Shown: positions 23,171-37,619, numbered from the stretch's first letter. The stretch is 64,000 bases of DNA from Inia geoffrensis (GCA_036417435.1 CM070899.1:171335494-171399493); one strand, 5' to 3'. Numbers and translations are program-made. Notes: generated from the letters alone by a model not told the origin.

Positions 23171-26100
23171 ATAGTCAGGAATTTTGTTTATGATTCTCTT
23201 TTATTGCAATCCATGTAAAGTGATTCCTTATTTCTGGGTTTTAGCTTTGAACATTTATATAGTAAAATGGGAAGATGGAGCAGAGAAAATAGCAGGAATA
23301 CTTCAAGGAAATAAAGAGAATTTGAGGATATTGAGAAGAGATTTACACTGCTAATATATAACTAGTAATCAGAGTGATGTGATGGAATTTAAGAAATGTG
23401 TATTGATATTTAATTGAATGTTAGAAAATGTGTCTTTAATTCTGTCTTCTTTCTTTTAGAGGGGAGGTCTGTGAATCTGCTGCAACTACATGCAGAATTC
23501 AATGCTTCTGTGCATTTTGTTTTTTTCTGTGGAGAAGGTTCATTCTTTCATTTCGTTCATTTCTTGGCCCATAGTAGGTGCACGGTGTGAGTAAAGAATA
23601 AGTAAAGTGAAGTAGGTGATGGGCCTTATACTCCGGTGCAGCCTTGTATTATCAGCAGTCCAAGTTGTGATCCTTCCTATAGGAAAGGCAGAAACCGCAG
23701 CTGGAGGGTCAGGGACTCCGGGAATGTCCGTGGCTCTTTGTTTTGCATCAGCCTACTGTTTCCCGAGATGGTAGCCTCAGCCTACTTCAAAAGTACTTCT
23801 GGTTTCAGAGAATAAATAGTAAGATCTGGATGTCAGAGTGTTGAAAAAGTAGGAGGACGATGACATGGGTAATTGGTCTCATTCCGTGAACTAAGGTACA
23901 GGCTGCGCTGATCTCTTTCTCTCTTCTTGCAGGCTGTGGGGTTCTGGGTGTGCAAGCAGAGGCGTGAGGTTAGGGCATGATGCCCTGAGGACTTGCAGTG
24001 GATGAGCTGCTGGTATTAGCTTGCCTGTACTTTTCAAAGGGGTTGCAAAATAGATATGCAAACTGATATTAATTCATTATGTATTTATTGGGGCACCTTG
24101 CAGGCAGGAGCAGCGTGGGACACGAAGATGAAAGAAATAGACCTTTTCACAAGAAAACCAAGAGCTGTTTACAGAATCCTCATCTGTTGAGACAAGCATA
24201 ATGTGAAGACGAATTTATTTGCTTAGTGTTATTTGAACAAATATCTGAGTGTCTATTTTTTGTATATCAGTGGACTAAAAATTAAGGTTTTTTCCCTATT
24301 CTTTTACCATTCATTCCCTATTATTGGAATTATTTTATCACGTGTATTGCAGTAGCTTTAGGTCCCACTTGTTGAAAATATGTATTGATGTCACCTTCCT
24401 TGAGAAAGTGCTAATATGCCTCCTGGTGTTATTTAAATACTATACTTATCTCTACCCCGTGATACTTTCCCTTTCCTGGTGTCCTTGAGTTTACTTACAT
24501 TGTTTAGTCAATTCTCAGATTTCTTCCAAAATGAAATTGGAGGAAGAGAAGGGAGCCCTACAATCTCAGCTTTGTGGCGGTTTGGTTCTGATTTCCCTGC
24601 ATGCTCCACACCCAGATTGGGGCCTTAAATAAACTCCTGGCTTCACCCACCATCCGCCAGTGACATCGCCCAGTTCCATGTCATTAGGCTTGAACTCCCC
24701 TTCCCACCATGGACCCCCCAACTCCAGGTGTCTACTGGGAATTGTATCCTGGATGTACCTCAATCTGAATGCATCGTTTTTCGTCCCAAACTTCTTCGTC
24801 CTTATACTTGCCCCCTGCCCAGCCACCCAAGCCTAGACATCTCAGATTTGTCCCCCTCCTCCAAGGCGCCACTCACCCACCAAGCACCAAAGCCTTTTAA
24901 ATAAGTCTCAGCTCTGCGTTTTAATAATTATTTGTGTTAATTGTGTTTTCACTCCACTGCTTTCCTATGAGTCTAGGCCCTCCTGACTTCTCTGTTGGAC
25001 TAACGAGCTGCCGTGTTTACCTTTCCAGTCCTTTCTCCAAACTCCTCCAAGCCTTCTGCAGAATAAATGCAGATTACACTGCTGTGCGTTCAGGGCTGCC
25101 CCAGGGTTTTCAGGATGGAGTTCACACGGCTGAACTCAGTCCCGGAGCCCTTCATCTTCCTCGGGTGATAACCTCAATCTCTTGACACTCTCTAAAATCA
25201 TGGTAGCTGACGTTTATTGAGCGCTTGCGACCTGCAGGAACCCTTCCAAGCACTTGCTCAGAATTAAGTAAAATAACATATGCAACAGCCCTGTGCAGCA
25301 CTGAGACCCAAAATGTGGAGGAGCTGTCCAGGTCCCACAGCTGGGAGGGGTCACCTCTCTGAGCCTCGGTCGTCCTGGGGAACCCATCGAAGACTGGCAA
25401 CCTCGCCCTTATGAAAGGAGTGGAGGGCACTGCAAATGATGGGATTACCATGACTTGACCGAACCCCGCCCACCGCCCCAGTTCCAGGTCAGCCATGGGG
25501 AGGTTTTCTGTGAGATGTAAATGGAAGGAAAGCAGAAATTCTGTCTGTCTTCAGAATATGTTCTGCCAAAAAGTAAGGTTTCAGAACTCTTTGTGCTTGG
25601 CTAAATCCATTAGATGGCACTGGATTTCAAAAGATTTGTGTGACATTTTAGTATTAAAGTGATTTGTGGGTTAGGGGAGATGTTCAACTTCTAAGGTATT
25701 TCTTTCATCCGTCAAATATGGAGGAGAAAGGATTGACACACAATTAGTATTTATTCTGTGTTCGCTTTTTAAAAAAACGTTGCTAAGCAGGTTATACTAA
25801 TGAAGAGTAGTTGCTATAAAGAATTTTATTATTTAGTTACTTTTTGAATAAACCTGCCAGCTGATAAAAATGAGCTTAATTTAATCAGCATTGTCTTGCA
25901 TACTGAAGATAATTTGGGATAATGTCAAGGACACATTATCTCTCCTTTTGTAGAAGGTGGTGAGATAATGAGTGTAGCAAAAAGGAGTCAGAAAATGTTT
26001 GAAGTTTTTCATCTTTGCCTCTGGGTGGATATTTAAAAATCACACTTTGTCTTTTTGCATGCACATTAAATTGAAAGGCATTTTGTAATGTAACATTAGT

Positions 26101-29100
26101 GTTATATTTTACAAAACAAATTTGTTGAACTCTGATCTTTTGCTAATATTGGCTTGTGGTTGTCAGAATGAAGACTGACTTTTTGTTAAATATCAGTATA
26201 AACTGAACTTTCATTCAGAACTTGGAGTGAACAGAAGTGGTGCGTTTGATGCATCTTCAATGGGAAACAAATGACTGAGAAGCAGCGACTCCCAGTTCTT
26301 CTGCTGTGCTTTTCTTAGTCACTTTTTGCTCCTGTGTCCCTCTCCTGCCCCGCAAAGTCAATGAATGCCATAGAATCTTCTGAATTCCTGTCTTTTAAAG
26401 CAGTTAAACTCTCTTTTTTTCTGACGATGCTTTTACATGGAAGCTGAGATATCAGTGGGAGTCTGGTTCAAATTGTGAAGTCAGCGGTTAAGGGATTACT
26501 AATCCCCAAGTGAGTCCCCTATACAAATGGCAAGTTGCCTTGGAAACAAGGCGGGTTCCTTCAGTTGGAAGTATGATCTTGCCTGTAAATGCCAGAGATG
26601 ATGATTCGCTTACCTCTGTTGGCACGATCTCTAGGTCTAACGTTGTGCCGAGATGCTTTCTGCTTAACTCCTTCTCGGTACTGATGGCTTGATGGAACCA
26701 GAGCCAAGTTTTCTTTTCTCGTGCTTCTAATTTTAAACATAACTTGCAAAATTTAGAACTAAGGAAGTGATCCTTTAAATTTCTGTTTTAGGATGAGAAG
26801 TTTTCCACTACCGAGTGCCAAAAAAATAAAGTATTATAGTTCACCGGATTTGACTGGCAAGGAATTTTAGTGATGAGTCATTTGTCATAGATTCCACAGT
26901 GGAATCAGGGATGGGTTGCTTAGGGAGAGTATGTGAACGCATTGTTCTGTGAGGTGGTTATTTGATGAGCCGTGGCAGATTTCTCCTGCGAGCCTGGAAT
27001 CACCTGATACATATGCACTCCATACAGCACGGAGTCTAGGGCGCAGTTTGATGGGAGGCTGCCCTTGCGACTTGAGGCTCAAATCGACTCCTGCTGCCCT
27101 CTCATGTAGACGTTTGTATCTTGCTAGGTGCAGGGGTGATGAGGGCATACGGAGACAAGGTTTTCAGGTCAGTGGAAGAGGCCCTTGCTTAATTTACCTG
27201 GCTAGCTGAGGAGGTAGAAAAGACTAGAGGGGCTTCCTAAGCGAGGTCTCAACTCAGCTTCAGCAGACTCACCAAGTGGAGGCAGAAATCCAGAAGTGCA
27301 GGACGGCAGGCATGAGCAGTGGTCCTGCCTGGTGGTAATTGTGGTGCTGCGTTTCTGGGCTGAGCAATCACAGACTGGTGCGCTAGACTGTGGAGCCCGT
27401 GTACAATGGCATGTCTTTGTGGGACAGAGGGGAAGTGTCACTCGTGCCTACATACTCCTCAAAGCTCAAGTTGCCTCGCTGGGGCTGTGGGAGTTCGTCG
27501 CGGACCTTTTAATCACAGTTTAGAGTAAAGCATTGATTGAAAGGCTGTGTGTGTGTGTATGGTTTTCGCTTGTCTCATTGTGCCTGTCTGTTTCCTACGT
27601 GATGTTGGACTTCTGATTAATAATACACATATTTTTAAACTTAGATCCCCAACCCCCAGACTGTGGAATTCATCAAAGGAGTCACTCCTGGGGGAGTCTC
27701 TCATTTACACTTCGTTAATGCAGCTCTTCCTGAGTCAATGTGTAACACATTACTGATTGTCAAGCTAAATTGTGTACAGATTAAAACACCTTGTTGTTGA
27801 ATCCTGTTTCTACCCCTCGCTCACTTTTGGAGAGATGTATGTTAGGAGGTTGGCAGTGGCAAGGAGACGGGGGCAGGGCACCCATAGGTGAGGACCTGCT
27901 GCCTCTCAAATCTCAAGCCCCAGAGCTGTAAGTTGAGACAGATTTGAGGTTGAGGCTCCAGGTACAGTGCAGGGAAAGGACTCCAGCCCTTTACCTTTCT
28001 TAGCTTAGCCAGGAGGAAAAGTGGCTACACCTTCAGCATGCCCATGGCATTTAGAGTTCTCTTCTAAGCTGTGGGGTTTTTTTTTTTTTGTATCAGACAA
28101 TATACACTTAATTTTTAAAATGCTGATGAGGCAGAGAATTAATCTTGCTTATATAACATTTAAAGTTTTTCAGTGGCAAACCTGAGATTCTCCTTCTGTT
28201 GTGAGTTTGTTTTTATTAGTTACAGCTTGTATTACTACTATTATAAAACACCATTGGCCCAAATATATTCTTTTGCTGTTGTTTTGCTTACTCGACCAGT
28301 AAAACTGTAGCTTTATTTAAATGAGTTTTTAATGAACCATGAGAGCAAGTAAGGCTCAGAGAATGACTAAGGATTTAGTGTTGCCTCTGTCGTTAAAGTG
28401 AGTTCAGTCATTAGAAAGCTTACAAATTGATAGTTGTTTTTTTTTTGGCCCATGTCTACACAATAATTCGTTATTACATCATTACCTTTGATTCTAAGGT
28501 TCATAGGGCTTCTTTCCCAGTTTTACCATCATCGCTTGGAGGGGAAGCTGCGTGTGCTCATGGTAAAATCTCAACAAATGCCACCTCCTCCAATTTGGTG
28601 TCAACCCATATATGTGTGATTAGCCAATTTCAGATTCATTTTGTTCTGTCTTACTGTGCAGTCTTGCTTTTTCTTAACACTTCAGCAATAGTGTAATGTA
28701 GTTGTAACCTCATGGATGGGTACAAAGGGAACAGTGGCCCTTGGTAACGGGAATGGGAGGGGGAAGGGTTTACATTATGTCTCACGAGTGGGTCAGCCAT
28801 CTGATGGCTACAGCATTTGCATGTGTTCATTGTGGTTTGCGGTTGATAACACGCAAGGCTGTTAGTTGAGCATAACTCTCAAATTGGAAATCTAATTAGT
28901 CTGAAGGCTCAGTGGGTGACACAGTGTGTCACCCTAAGGGACAGCAGAATTAACTCCCAGCCCTGAAATATAAGCTGGGGAGTGTCATAGGTGAATAGAT
29001 TTCGCTGTGATTTCCAGATGAAGCACAATATCTTTATTAAGCATCTCTGTCCATGAAATATTACCTTCGTAAAGGATGCTGTTAGCTCTTGTGGGACAAT

Positions 29101-29300
29101 AACCTATCATCCACAGGTAGAAGCTTGTGATGGTGCTGGTCTCCTTTGTTGCTCAGGTAGGGAATGTCTTACCCCCTCCTACATGGTATATTGTTTGAAA
29201 TGACACTGTTAAATATTTATCTCATTAGGTTCCCTTCTTGTGAGCAGATAACATACTGCGCGAATCTATATAACCGTGCTAGTGTCTCTTAGTTTTCCTT
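23171..29300 (+). other. Intron with only a MIR relic
   Basis: Mostly unique-looking DNA. 24550-25180 has C-rich text that may be an old unidentified repeat. 25860-26010 is AT-rich with several taatt words and could be conserved non-coding sequence. No exon recognised. Confidence 0.5.
25200..25345 (-). mobile_element. MIR SINE relic
   Basis: 'Ggtagctgacgtttattgag', 'cgcttgcgacctgcaggaac' and 'cccacagctgggag' fit an antisense, decayed MIR. Confidence 0.55.
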
Positions 29301-29422
29301 TTCTTTTTTCTTTTGGCTGTGCCACACAGCTCACGGATTCTTAGTTCCCCGACCAGGGACCGAACCTGGGCCCCAGCAATGGAAGCGCCAAGTGCTAACC
29401 ACTGGGCCGTCAGGGAATTCCC
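29301..29422 (-). mobile_element. Short older CHR/ART-type SINE
   Basis: Antisense copy: 'ttttggctgtgccacacagc', then 'ttagttccccgaccagggac', then head 'gggccgtcagggaattcc'. More diverged than the young CHR copies. Confidence 0.85.
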
Positions 29423-29460
29423 TACCATGTTTTTAAAGGTGTATCCTTGAGTCAAAGGGC

Positions 29461-29479
29461 AAAAAAAAAAAAAAAAAAA
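29461..29479. repeat. Poly-A run of about 19
   Basis: A run 38 bp after the SINE at 29301-29422. It is on the wrong side to be that SINE's tail. Confidence 0.9.
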
Positions 29480-29689
29480 GTAAAGGTATCGATATGTGTG
29501 ATCCTAACTACAGAAACTCCTAGATTGACCTATGGGAAGAAAAAGTCATTTTTGGAATAGTGATAGTTTAGAACTCTATGTTATGGAACAGCCTTACTTC
29601 CGTCATAAAATACATGTATCTCCAACTACTTGATTTTTATTGTTAGTTTTTTGGAATGTCATACTGTGATAGGGCTCTCACATTTTTAC

Positions 29690-30240
29690 TGCATTTTCTC
29701 TCTGTTGCATTTATTCTTTACAGGCACATCTGCCTATGAAACCTCCCTGCCATCGTGCAGAGATGTGTTGTTTTACGTGATGCCATCGTTTTCTTGGGGG
29801 TTCAGAAGCATCCTCATCATAGTCTCGTGTTAGGAAGAATATTGAAAAATGTGGCAAACGCAGAGCGTTCCCTACCAGAAGCAAAATCAAGTGCATATTG
29901 TCTTTTGTGTTTCTTGCCGATTTTGCTTTGATACCGCAGACCAAGTGATTCAGTGGAGTCTGGCTTACTCACTGAGGCCAGTCATGTTCCTTAGGTGAAG
30001 AAAGGGTCTTAAAGGCATCTTCAAGTTCAGTGTCATTTTCAGTATTTTTCCACATACTTTGGACCTTCTCCAGGGCCGGAAACATGATGCCTTTCTAAAG
30101 AGTTACAGGTCTTTATTTCAGGGTCAAACAATTTGATATATTGATGTTGAGTGTGCAAAAGATGTTCATGAGACCCATAATAACCAACTTTTTCTGGATA
30201 TGCGCATTCCTTACATGAAGAAATCAACAGAGACAGACAG
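29690..30240 (-). other. Possible degraded coding relic, parent unknown
   Basis: On the minus strand two frames are open in turn: CKECAYPEKVGYYGSHEHLL... (30227-30039), then, after frame changes, NTENDTELEDAFKTLSS and a downstream frame with RDYDEDASEPPRKRW (to 29711). The composition looks more protein-like than nearby intron, as in a frameshifted retrocopy, but I cannot name a parent. Chance is a real alternative. Confidence 0.25.
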
Positions 30241-30644
30241 ATGACTCAAGGGCTATGGCAGTAAAATGGCTTTGGAGGGTGTGTGGCGCCTGGGCCTGGA
30301 GTCTTGGCGACCTCACTTAGGCAACTACTCGACTTACGTCCCCTGCCATTTCCTGTATGAAGACAGAATCTGCAACATCTTTTGATTCTTTCAAAAAGCT
30401 CTTCTGATCAAGACTGAATGATGATATCTTTAGCATGGTTACCCTCAGATATGTTCAGAAACTTTTAGGTAGTGGTATCAAAATTATGTTAACTTGATAA
30501 GGTGGGGTGTTAGCTTTAGTTAATCAAGAATGAATGGAATTCGATTCCAAGACTTGTAGGTGCTCATAGCCTGGAGTTTCCCAGAAGGCTTTGCTGTCGA
30601 CATGTTAGATGCTCCAGGGCAGTGAGGTTGGGAGAAAATAAGAT

Positions 30645-30770
30645 CTCTGAAGTTGGATGGATTTGACTTCCAATTTCAGATTCATTCTGTACTTATAGCT
30701 AAGCTCTAGTCCTATTAATTTTTCTGAGTCTCAGTTTTCTTTTCAGTGAAATGAGATGTAAAAAGCTGCT
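30645..30770 (+). mobile_element. MIR SINE relic
   Basis: 'Tgagtctcagttttcttttc' after a Leu-tRNA-like head region, then 'agtgaaatgagatgta', resembles the MIR core. Decayed. Confidence 0.5.
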
Positions 30771-31104
30771 CTGTGTTTGTGTGAGGGGTTGAGGGGAGGA
30801 TGGAGGGCACCTGCGGAAGAACTTCACTCTGTGCTTCCTGTGATGTTGAATTTTTCTAGCAAGCCTTGTCCTTTCCTTTTCCTGTTGTTTTCCCCTCTTA
30901 TTATTGGTGTATCGAAGAACTTTGCCTCAGTCTGTAGTTACTCTTGAAACTGATCCTCAATTTTCCAGAAGTATTTATTTATCAGCCACCACGCTATCAC
31001 TTAATAATAGCAAACAGTAAGCATGCGCTTGTGTTCTGAAAAGTCGACACGCCTTTTCTCTGATTTGTCACAAGTCCAGGAGGAGAGGTCCTGGCACTGG
31101 ATTA

Positions 31105-31571
31105 GTTTCCTATTGCTGCCATAACAAATTACCACAAACTAGTGGTTTAAGACATCACACATTTATTAACTTGTAGTTCTGTAGGGTAGAAGTCTGACAT
31201 GGGTAGCGTCAAGGTGGAGCAGAGCTGCATTCTTTCCTGGAGGCCCTAGAGGAGAATTCATTCTCTTGCCTTCCAGAGGCCACCGCATTCCTTGGCTCTC
31301 GGCTCCCTGGCTTCATCCTCAAAGCCAGAAGTGTCATCTCTCTCAAACCATTGTTATATCTCCCTCTGACCACAGCTGGGAAAGGGTCTCCACTTATCCA
31401 GACTCCTGTGATTAGCTGGGGCCCACTGGATAATCCTGGACAGTGTCCCCGTTTTAAGGTCATTGATCTGAATCGCATCTTCAGGTCCCTCTTGCCATAT
31501 GGAAGGGCAACGTCCCCAGGTTCTGGGGATTTGGGTGTGGACAGTCATGGGCATTATTCTGCCTACCACAG
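31105..31571 (-). mobile_element. MLT1-type (ERVL-MaLR) solo LTR
   Basis: Reads antisense. The plus strand begins 'attagtttcctattgctgcc' and ends 'attattctgcctaccaca', the reverse complement of an MLT1-class LTR as I know it. No internal proviral region lies beside it. The 80-90-codon ORFs inside are chance. Confidence 0.8.
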
Positions 31572-32854
31572 TCAGCATCCTCTTTCCAGGTGAGGACAAG
31601 TCAGGCGGCTTAACGATGGCCGAGAGGCCAGTGGATTAGGCCAACATCCATCTAAGAAGTAAGGTCAGAGCTGGTTTTGAATGTAGCTCTCTTTGTGAAT
31701 TCTATGCTCGTAGCCACTTGGCTACACACAGTTCTGGGCTTTTAGCTCAGATTTTATCCATGAAAGAGGCCACCCTTGATCCAAGTGGTTTATATACGCA
31801 TTTACGTGTGATGCTTACGGAATGGGTTTTCTGTTGGAGGGTTCTGATGTCTCAGGCAGCTGAAATGACTTGTTCTGAGGGAGGGGGCAATGTGTGGCCA
31901 AGTTTGGAGTTTTATTTATAGGCGGGTCGTCGTGGGTGTTATCCTGAATTCTGCCTGTCTTTTCTCGTGGAGACTGGGTAGGTGAATGGATCAGAAGAGC
32001 GATGAAGTAATAACTATTGAAAGTTAAAGTGAACTTTCAAAAGCAATCTACTTCATGGACAGCAGTGAAGATTCCATCTGTTAAAATACGGATTTGAGTC
32101 ACGTTTCACAAATTTAAAAGCAAGACATTTCTTTTATTTTTTGAAGGACATGATAGAGATTTTTAATATGTGGTGTTTTTGTGAAGGTCTTGCTTTCTTT
32201 TGCTGTGCTACTGTGTATTCTTGTAGAGTAGATTTTCTAAAATCATATATCCTTCCCAGTTTAACACAAAATTACTTTATGTCTGCACCTGGCACTCAAA
32301 TTTTGGTTTAAATGAAAGCTGTAGAATTGTATGTTATTGGCATATTGCAAATCACCAACTGTGATTCTGCCACTGAAATTCAAACAGCATTTGTTTGTGG
32401 CACAGTCCAGATTTCATAATTCTTGTGTTTTCTAAAAATGCTGAAGATAATTATTGAAACTAATATATGTGTACAAGTTCTTGCATCATGTGTGGCATTT
32501 AAGGCTCGTTCTTTGTAATTTTCAGTCTCCATTTTCAGTTTGCAGAAAGGACTTGATTCTTGAGAGAACACATCATTGTGAAAAGTGAATAACAAAACTT
32601 GAATTTCATTTGCTTCCAATTAAGCGCCCAAATGTCAGAACTTAATATCTTCAAAATGCATATTAAGCCACACACCTTGTGAGAAGTCTGATGAAAGTAA
32701 AATCAAGTATAGAAATTCAAAATCCTGATGAAGAGCTTGAAATGAATATTGTTAGCTTATCAGGGTTACCAAGGTATCTTGACTTCTAGTTTTATTTCCC
32801 AAATTGAAAACTTTAAATTGGATGTTACTAGAGGGATGAGCAAATTAGTGCAGA
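31572..32854 (+). other. Intron without recognised feature
   Basis: Follows the first MLT1-type LTR; AT-rich and with no assigned repeat or gene. Confidence 0.5.
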
Positions 32855-33075
32855 ATCATCAAACTATGGCCCGTGGGTCAAGTTTGGTCCACCACCTGCT
32901 TTGTAAATAAAGTTTTATTTAAACATAGTCACCCTCATTTATTCCTGTATTGTGTACGGCTATTTTCATGCTGCCACGCAGAGTAGAATAGTTGTGACAG
33001 AGACTGTTTGAATTGCGCAGCTCCAAAAATATTTACTATCTGGACCTTTTAAGAAAAACTTGCTGACCCCTGATC
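32855..33075 (-). mobile_element. Non-autonomous hAT-type DNA transposon relic
   Basis: 'Aaactatggcccgtgggtca' to 'aaaaacttgctgacccctg' is a common mammalian repeat with inverted ends ('caggggtc...'/'...ggcccgtgg'). I recognise the family by its text but cannot fix the subfamily name. Confidence 0.65.
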
Positions 33076-33144
33076 TGTAGAATCAGGGGTTACTGTCTGT
33101 GTTACTAATATGCGGAGATGCTTTATCAGATAAACAGGCTGATT

Positions 33145-33226
33145 ATATATATGTATATATACATACATATATATACCTACAACACACACACATATATACT
33201 GTATATGGAAACTTTAGTGTATATAT
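33145..33226. repeat. Imperfect TA/CA-rich tract
   Basis: Mixed tatata, catacat and acacaca units next to the hAT relic. Confidence 0.85.
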
Positions 33227-33784
33227 ACAAACACCTTTCCATTTTTTATAACTGCTAAGGATTTCTTTTCCCGCTGATGTTGCTTATTATAAGGTTGAGT
33301 GGCCCAACTATTCATCTGACTTTAATTTCTTCTTACCGCTTAACCTTCCTTCAGATTGTTTAATCAGCTAATTATATAAGATGCCACAGCAGGTTTCTGA
33401 GCTTCCCGTTTGTCTCATGTCTCTACGACGACCTTATGGTGGTTTTCTTTCTTGTCTTATGAATTGATTGATGTCAATAGCATTTGTTCAAAATGACAAA
33501 CTGTAATTATAAATACGTTTCATATTCTGTGAATACACCTTTTGGTCTGTTAACTGCTCGGAGTATTGGCGTTGAAAAGGCTTGGATTGGCGGCAGAAGG
33601 TGTGGTTCTTTTTGTGTGCAGTCCTGAGTCTTCTTTTCTTGGAAGGCTGCGCTTAGTTCGCCAGGCATGGGATTGGAGCGTGAATGACCAAGGTGTTCTG
33701 TGCCTTAGAACTTGATTACTCTTTGAGATTTTAAACAAGTGCTGCCACTGTTTAGTTATAAGAAGAAATAGGTTGAATTTTAAT

Positions 33785-35840
33785 TTTTTTGGTCCTTTGT
33801 TATGCTGTATTATGAAAATTTTCAATTTTGAAATAGTTTCATATTTCAAAAAAGTTACAAAAATAGTACAGAGTGCTTCCATATACCCTTCATCTATCCC
33901 TAAATGTTCACATCCAACGTAATCATAGTGTAGTTATCAAAGTTAGGAAACGAATAACACTGAGTCCATACCACTAACTAATCTATAGCCCGCATCTGAA
34001 TTTTGCCTCTTTCCCACTAATGAGGCCTTTTGAGGCCTTTTGCCTAGCCCAGGAGCCAGGCAAGGGGCTCACACTGCATGCAGTTCATATTTCTCCTCAG
34101 TCTCCTCCAATGTACACAATTTCATCAGCCTTTTACTTTCCCGACTTTGGTATTTTTAAAGAGTAGTAGTTACAGAATGCCCCTCAGTTTGGATTTGTCT
34201 GATGTTTCCTCACGATTAGACCAAAGTTATGCATTTGGGGCAAGAGTACCACGGAAGTAACGTTGTAGATTTCTCAGCGCATCTTTCAGAGGGTACGTGA
34301 TGTTGATGAAGTGAAGTGACAGCACTTGGTGAAGTGCTGCCTGCCAAGTTTCTGCCCGCAGACACTACTTTCTCTTTTTAATTAAAAAGCACCTTACGGG
34401 GAGATATTCTGAGATATGCCCATATCTCACCATACTCTCACCCATTAACATTAGCGTCCATTGGTAGATCTTGCCTGAGACGGTTCTGAGTGTGGAGGTT
34501 GCCTAGTGATAATTTCTCTTTTAGTGATTTTTTCCATATTCATTAATTGGGATGCTCCAGGAAGGAAAAGCTGTCCATTCTCCACCATTTGTTTATTTCT
34601 TCGATTATTTACTTATATCGTTATGAACTCACGGATGTTTAGTTTATCTTGGGTTATGATCTAATGCTCTCATTATTTGATCGTTTACAAGTGTCCCAAA
34701 TGGTTTCGGCCCTTGGGAGCTCCTTAAGGCTGGCCCTAATTCCCTTTGATGTGCTTCCTTTGATGTGTTCTTTAGTATCACAAGGTGTTCCAGGCTCATC
34801 ACATATTTTCTCTGTCCCCAACCCTGGAATTAACTATTTTTCTAAGGAGTTCTACTTCATTTATTGGAGAATAGTATTAGAAACCATGATCTGGCCACTT
34901 GTGTTCACTGGTTCTTGGACCAGCAATTTGACATTGAAGCAATGTCATTGCTTCTAGGATCTCTCACTGGACAGAGCTAGGACCCATGTATTCACATCCA
35001 TCCATACCCGTCGGCCTACCTACTTATAAAAACCACAAGTTCATATTGATGCCTCTAATTCTAATCTAATACTACAGTATATTTCCTTGCTTGTAACTTC
35101 TGTTTCTGGCGGTGAGAACTTTGGCTCTCATTATCCAAAATATTTTTTCTTTTTCATTCATTCCTGGTGTGTGTGTGTGTGTGTGTGTGTATAGTATGAA
35201 TTTCTAAACCACGCGCTTGTACGGAACAACTTTACTAACTAGAATACAGTATTTCTGTGAAGGTTCTTTTTGCCTTTAGCCTTACGTTAAACAGTGAAAA
35301 AAAAAAAGTTTTATAAAGTGACTTAGTTCTTTTCTTCCCCACCCTTTTCGTTGTGGTTCTGTTTTTCATTTGTAACATAGCTGGGTTTATTTGTTTGTGC
35401 TCCGTTTTAGATTCCCGACCCCCAGACCCCACCTTGCCTCCTGGTCAATTCCAATTATTTATTTCTCTTTCAGGTATTTGAATCATTATGATGGTTCTAA
35501 GAGTCAGAGTTACGGAAAAATATATTCAGAAAAGTGTTACCGCCCCATTATCTCCACTATTGTTCCCATTCTCTCTTTCTTTCAACACTGTTCCTACTAA
35601 CTCCCTGTAGCCTACCCGTCTCATTAGTTTCTTGTATCCTTTCTGTGTTTCTTATGCACAAATGAGCAGATGCTGCATGGTTGTTAATATACCCTTCTTC
35701 CCATGTGAAGAGTCCCTTATACCTTTTGCTGTATAAACTATATATCATGTATATGCATTATATATAGGTATATATGCACTTTCTTTTCCACTTGATGTAT
35801 CGTTTACAAAAAGATTTAAATCCACTCCATCCCCTTTAGC
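33785..35840. mobile_element. Old LINE-like (L1M/HAL1-class) non-coding segment
   Basis: 'Cttccatatacccttcatct', 'ctcacccattaacattagcg', 'gaggttgcctagtgataatt' and 'ctggacagagctaggaccca' follow a familiar long mammalian repeat of probable L1M/HAL1 origin. Part of it (about 34780-34900) is also related to 50120-50250 in this window. A (TG)n tract interrupts it at 35168-35191. No coding frame survives; subfamily and orientation are unclear. Confidence 0.5.
35168..35191. repeat. (TG)12 microsatellite
   Basis: TG run inside the old LINE-like segment. Confidence 0.95.
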
Positions 35841-36069
35841 ATTCTGTGATATAAAACCGTTTTATTTTTATTTTCACCCAGAGAATTTTGCATATGAAGC
35901 GTATGACTTAGAAATATAAAAATAAAGCATCAAAACTCAGGGCAAGGCTATTTCTTTGAAGTTTCTTTTCCTAAAACATAACATTCCTGGTGCGTACATA
36001 TCCATATTTTTCCTCTGTAGATTTACATCAAAGGTTGTCATTTTAAATGCCTTTGTTTATAATTGCAAA

Positions 36070-36087
36070 TTTACCTGTCATTTCTAG
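36070..36087 (+). promoter_or_regulatory. Splice acceptor of PARD3 exon 3
   Basis: The sequence before the exon is 'ttacctgtcatttctag', a moderate pyrimidine tract ending in AG immediately before the Leu codon CTG. The AG at 36086-36087 gives the phase expected for PARD3. The alternative AG inside 'ctggtag' would remove the start of the conserved LVAVFD segment, so the first AG is preferred. Confidence 0.9.
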
Positions 36088-37238
<1,151 letters not shown>

Positions 37239-37288
37239 ATATATATATAGAGAGAGAGAGGGAGAGAGGGAGAGAGGGAGAGAGTATG

Positions 37289-37335
<47 letters not shown>
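37239..37335. repeat. Compound microsatellite (TA)n-(GA)n-(TA)n
   Basis: A short TA run is followed by GA/GGGAGA units and then about 22 TA units. It lies about 1 kb downstream of exon 3. The antisense 100-codon ORF here, with Tyr-Ile repeats, is an artefact of the repeat. Confidence 0.95.
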
Positions 37336-37337
<2 letters not shown>

Positions 37338-37619
37338 GGAATAAGGAAAGAACGTCAATTTAACAGTTAACAAATCTGACAATCCATCAGAAACCACAGG
37401 GAAGGTATGCCATATAGAGATGTAAAGGATTGAAAGGCACATTGCATGATGGGATATGTACGTGATGCCCAGGGGATCGTGTATGGTTGCAGACCAATGT
37501 TAACCACTTTCTAAAATTGCTTTCTATCACCTGGACAAGAATAATCGTAGTGAGAGCTGGGCACAGTGGAAAATGTTTCCAAGGAAGCGTGGACAGGAAC
37601 AGCCACTGTAAGGTGTTTT

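Larger units (their letters stand above)
1..36087 (+). other. PARD3: PARD3 intron 2 (3' portion)
   Basis: Inferred as intron because it precedes PARD3 exon 3 in the same orientation and shows no other exon with homology and splice signals. It contains the DUT pseudogene, the nested L1/SINE stack, SINEs, an MLT1-type LTR and old DNA-transposon relics. PARD3 is a very large gene with long 5' introns in mammals, so 36 kb of uninterrupted intron is plausible. The intron number depends on the human model. Confidence 0.8.
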
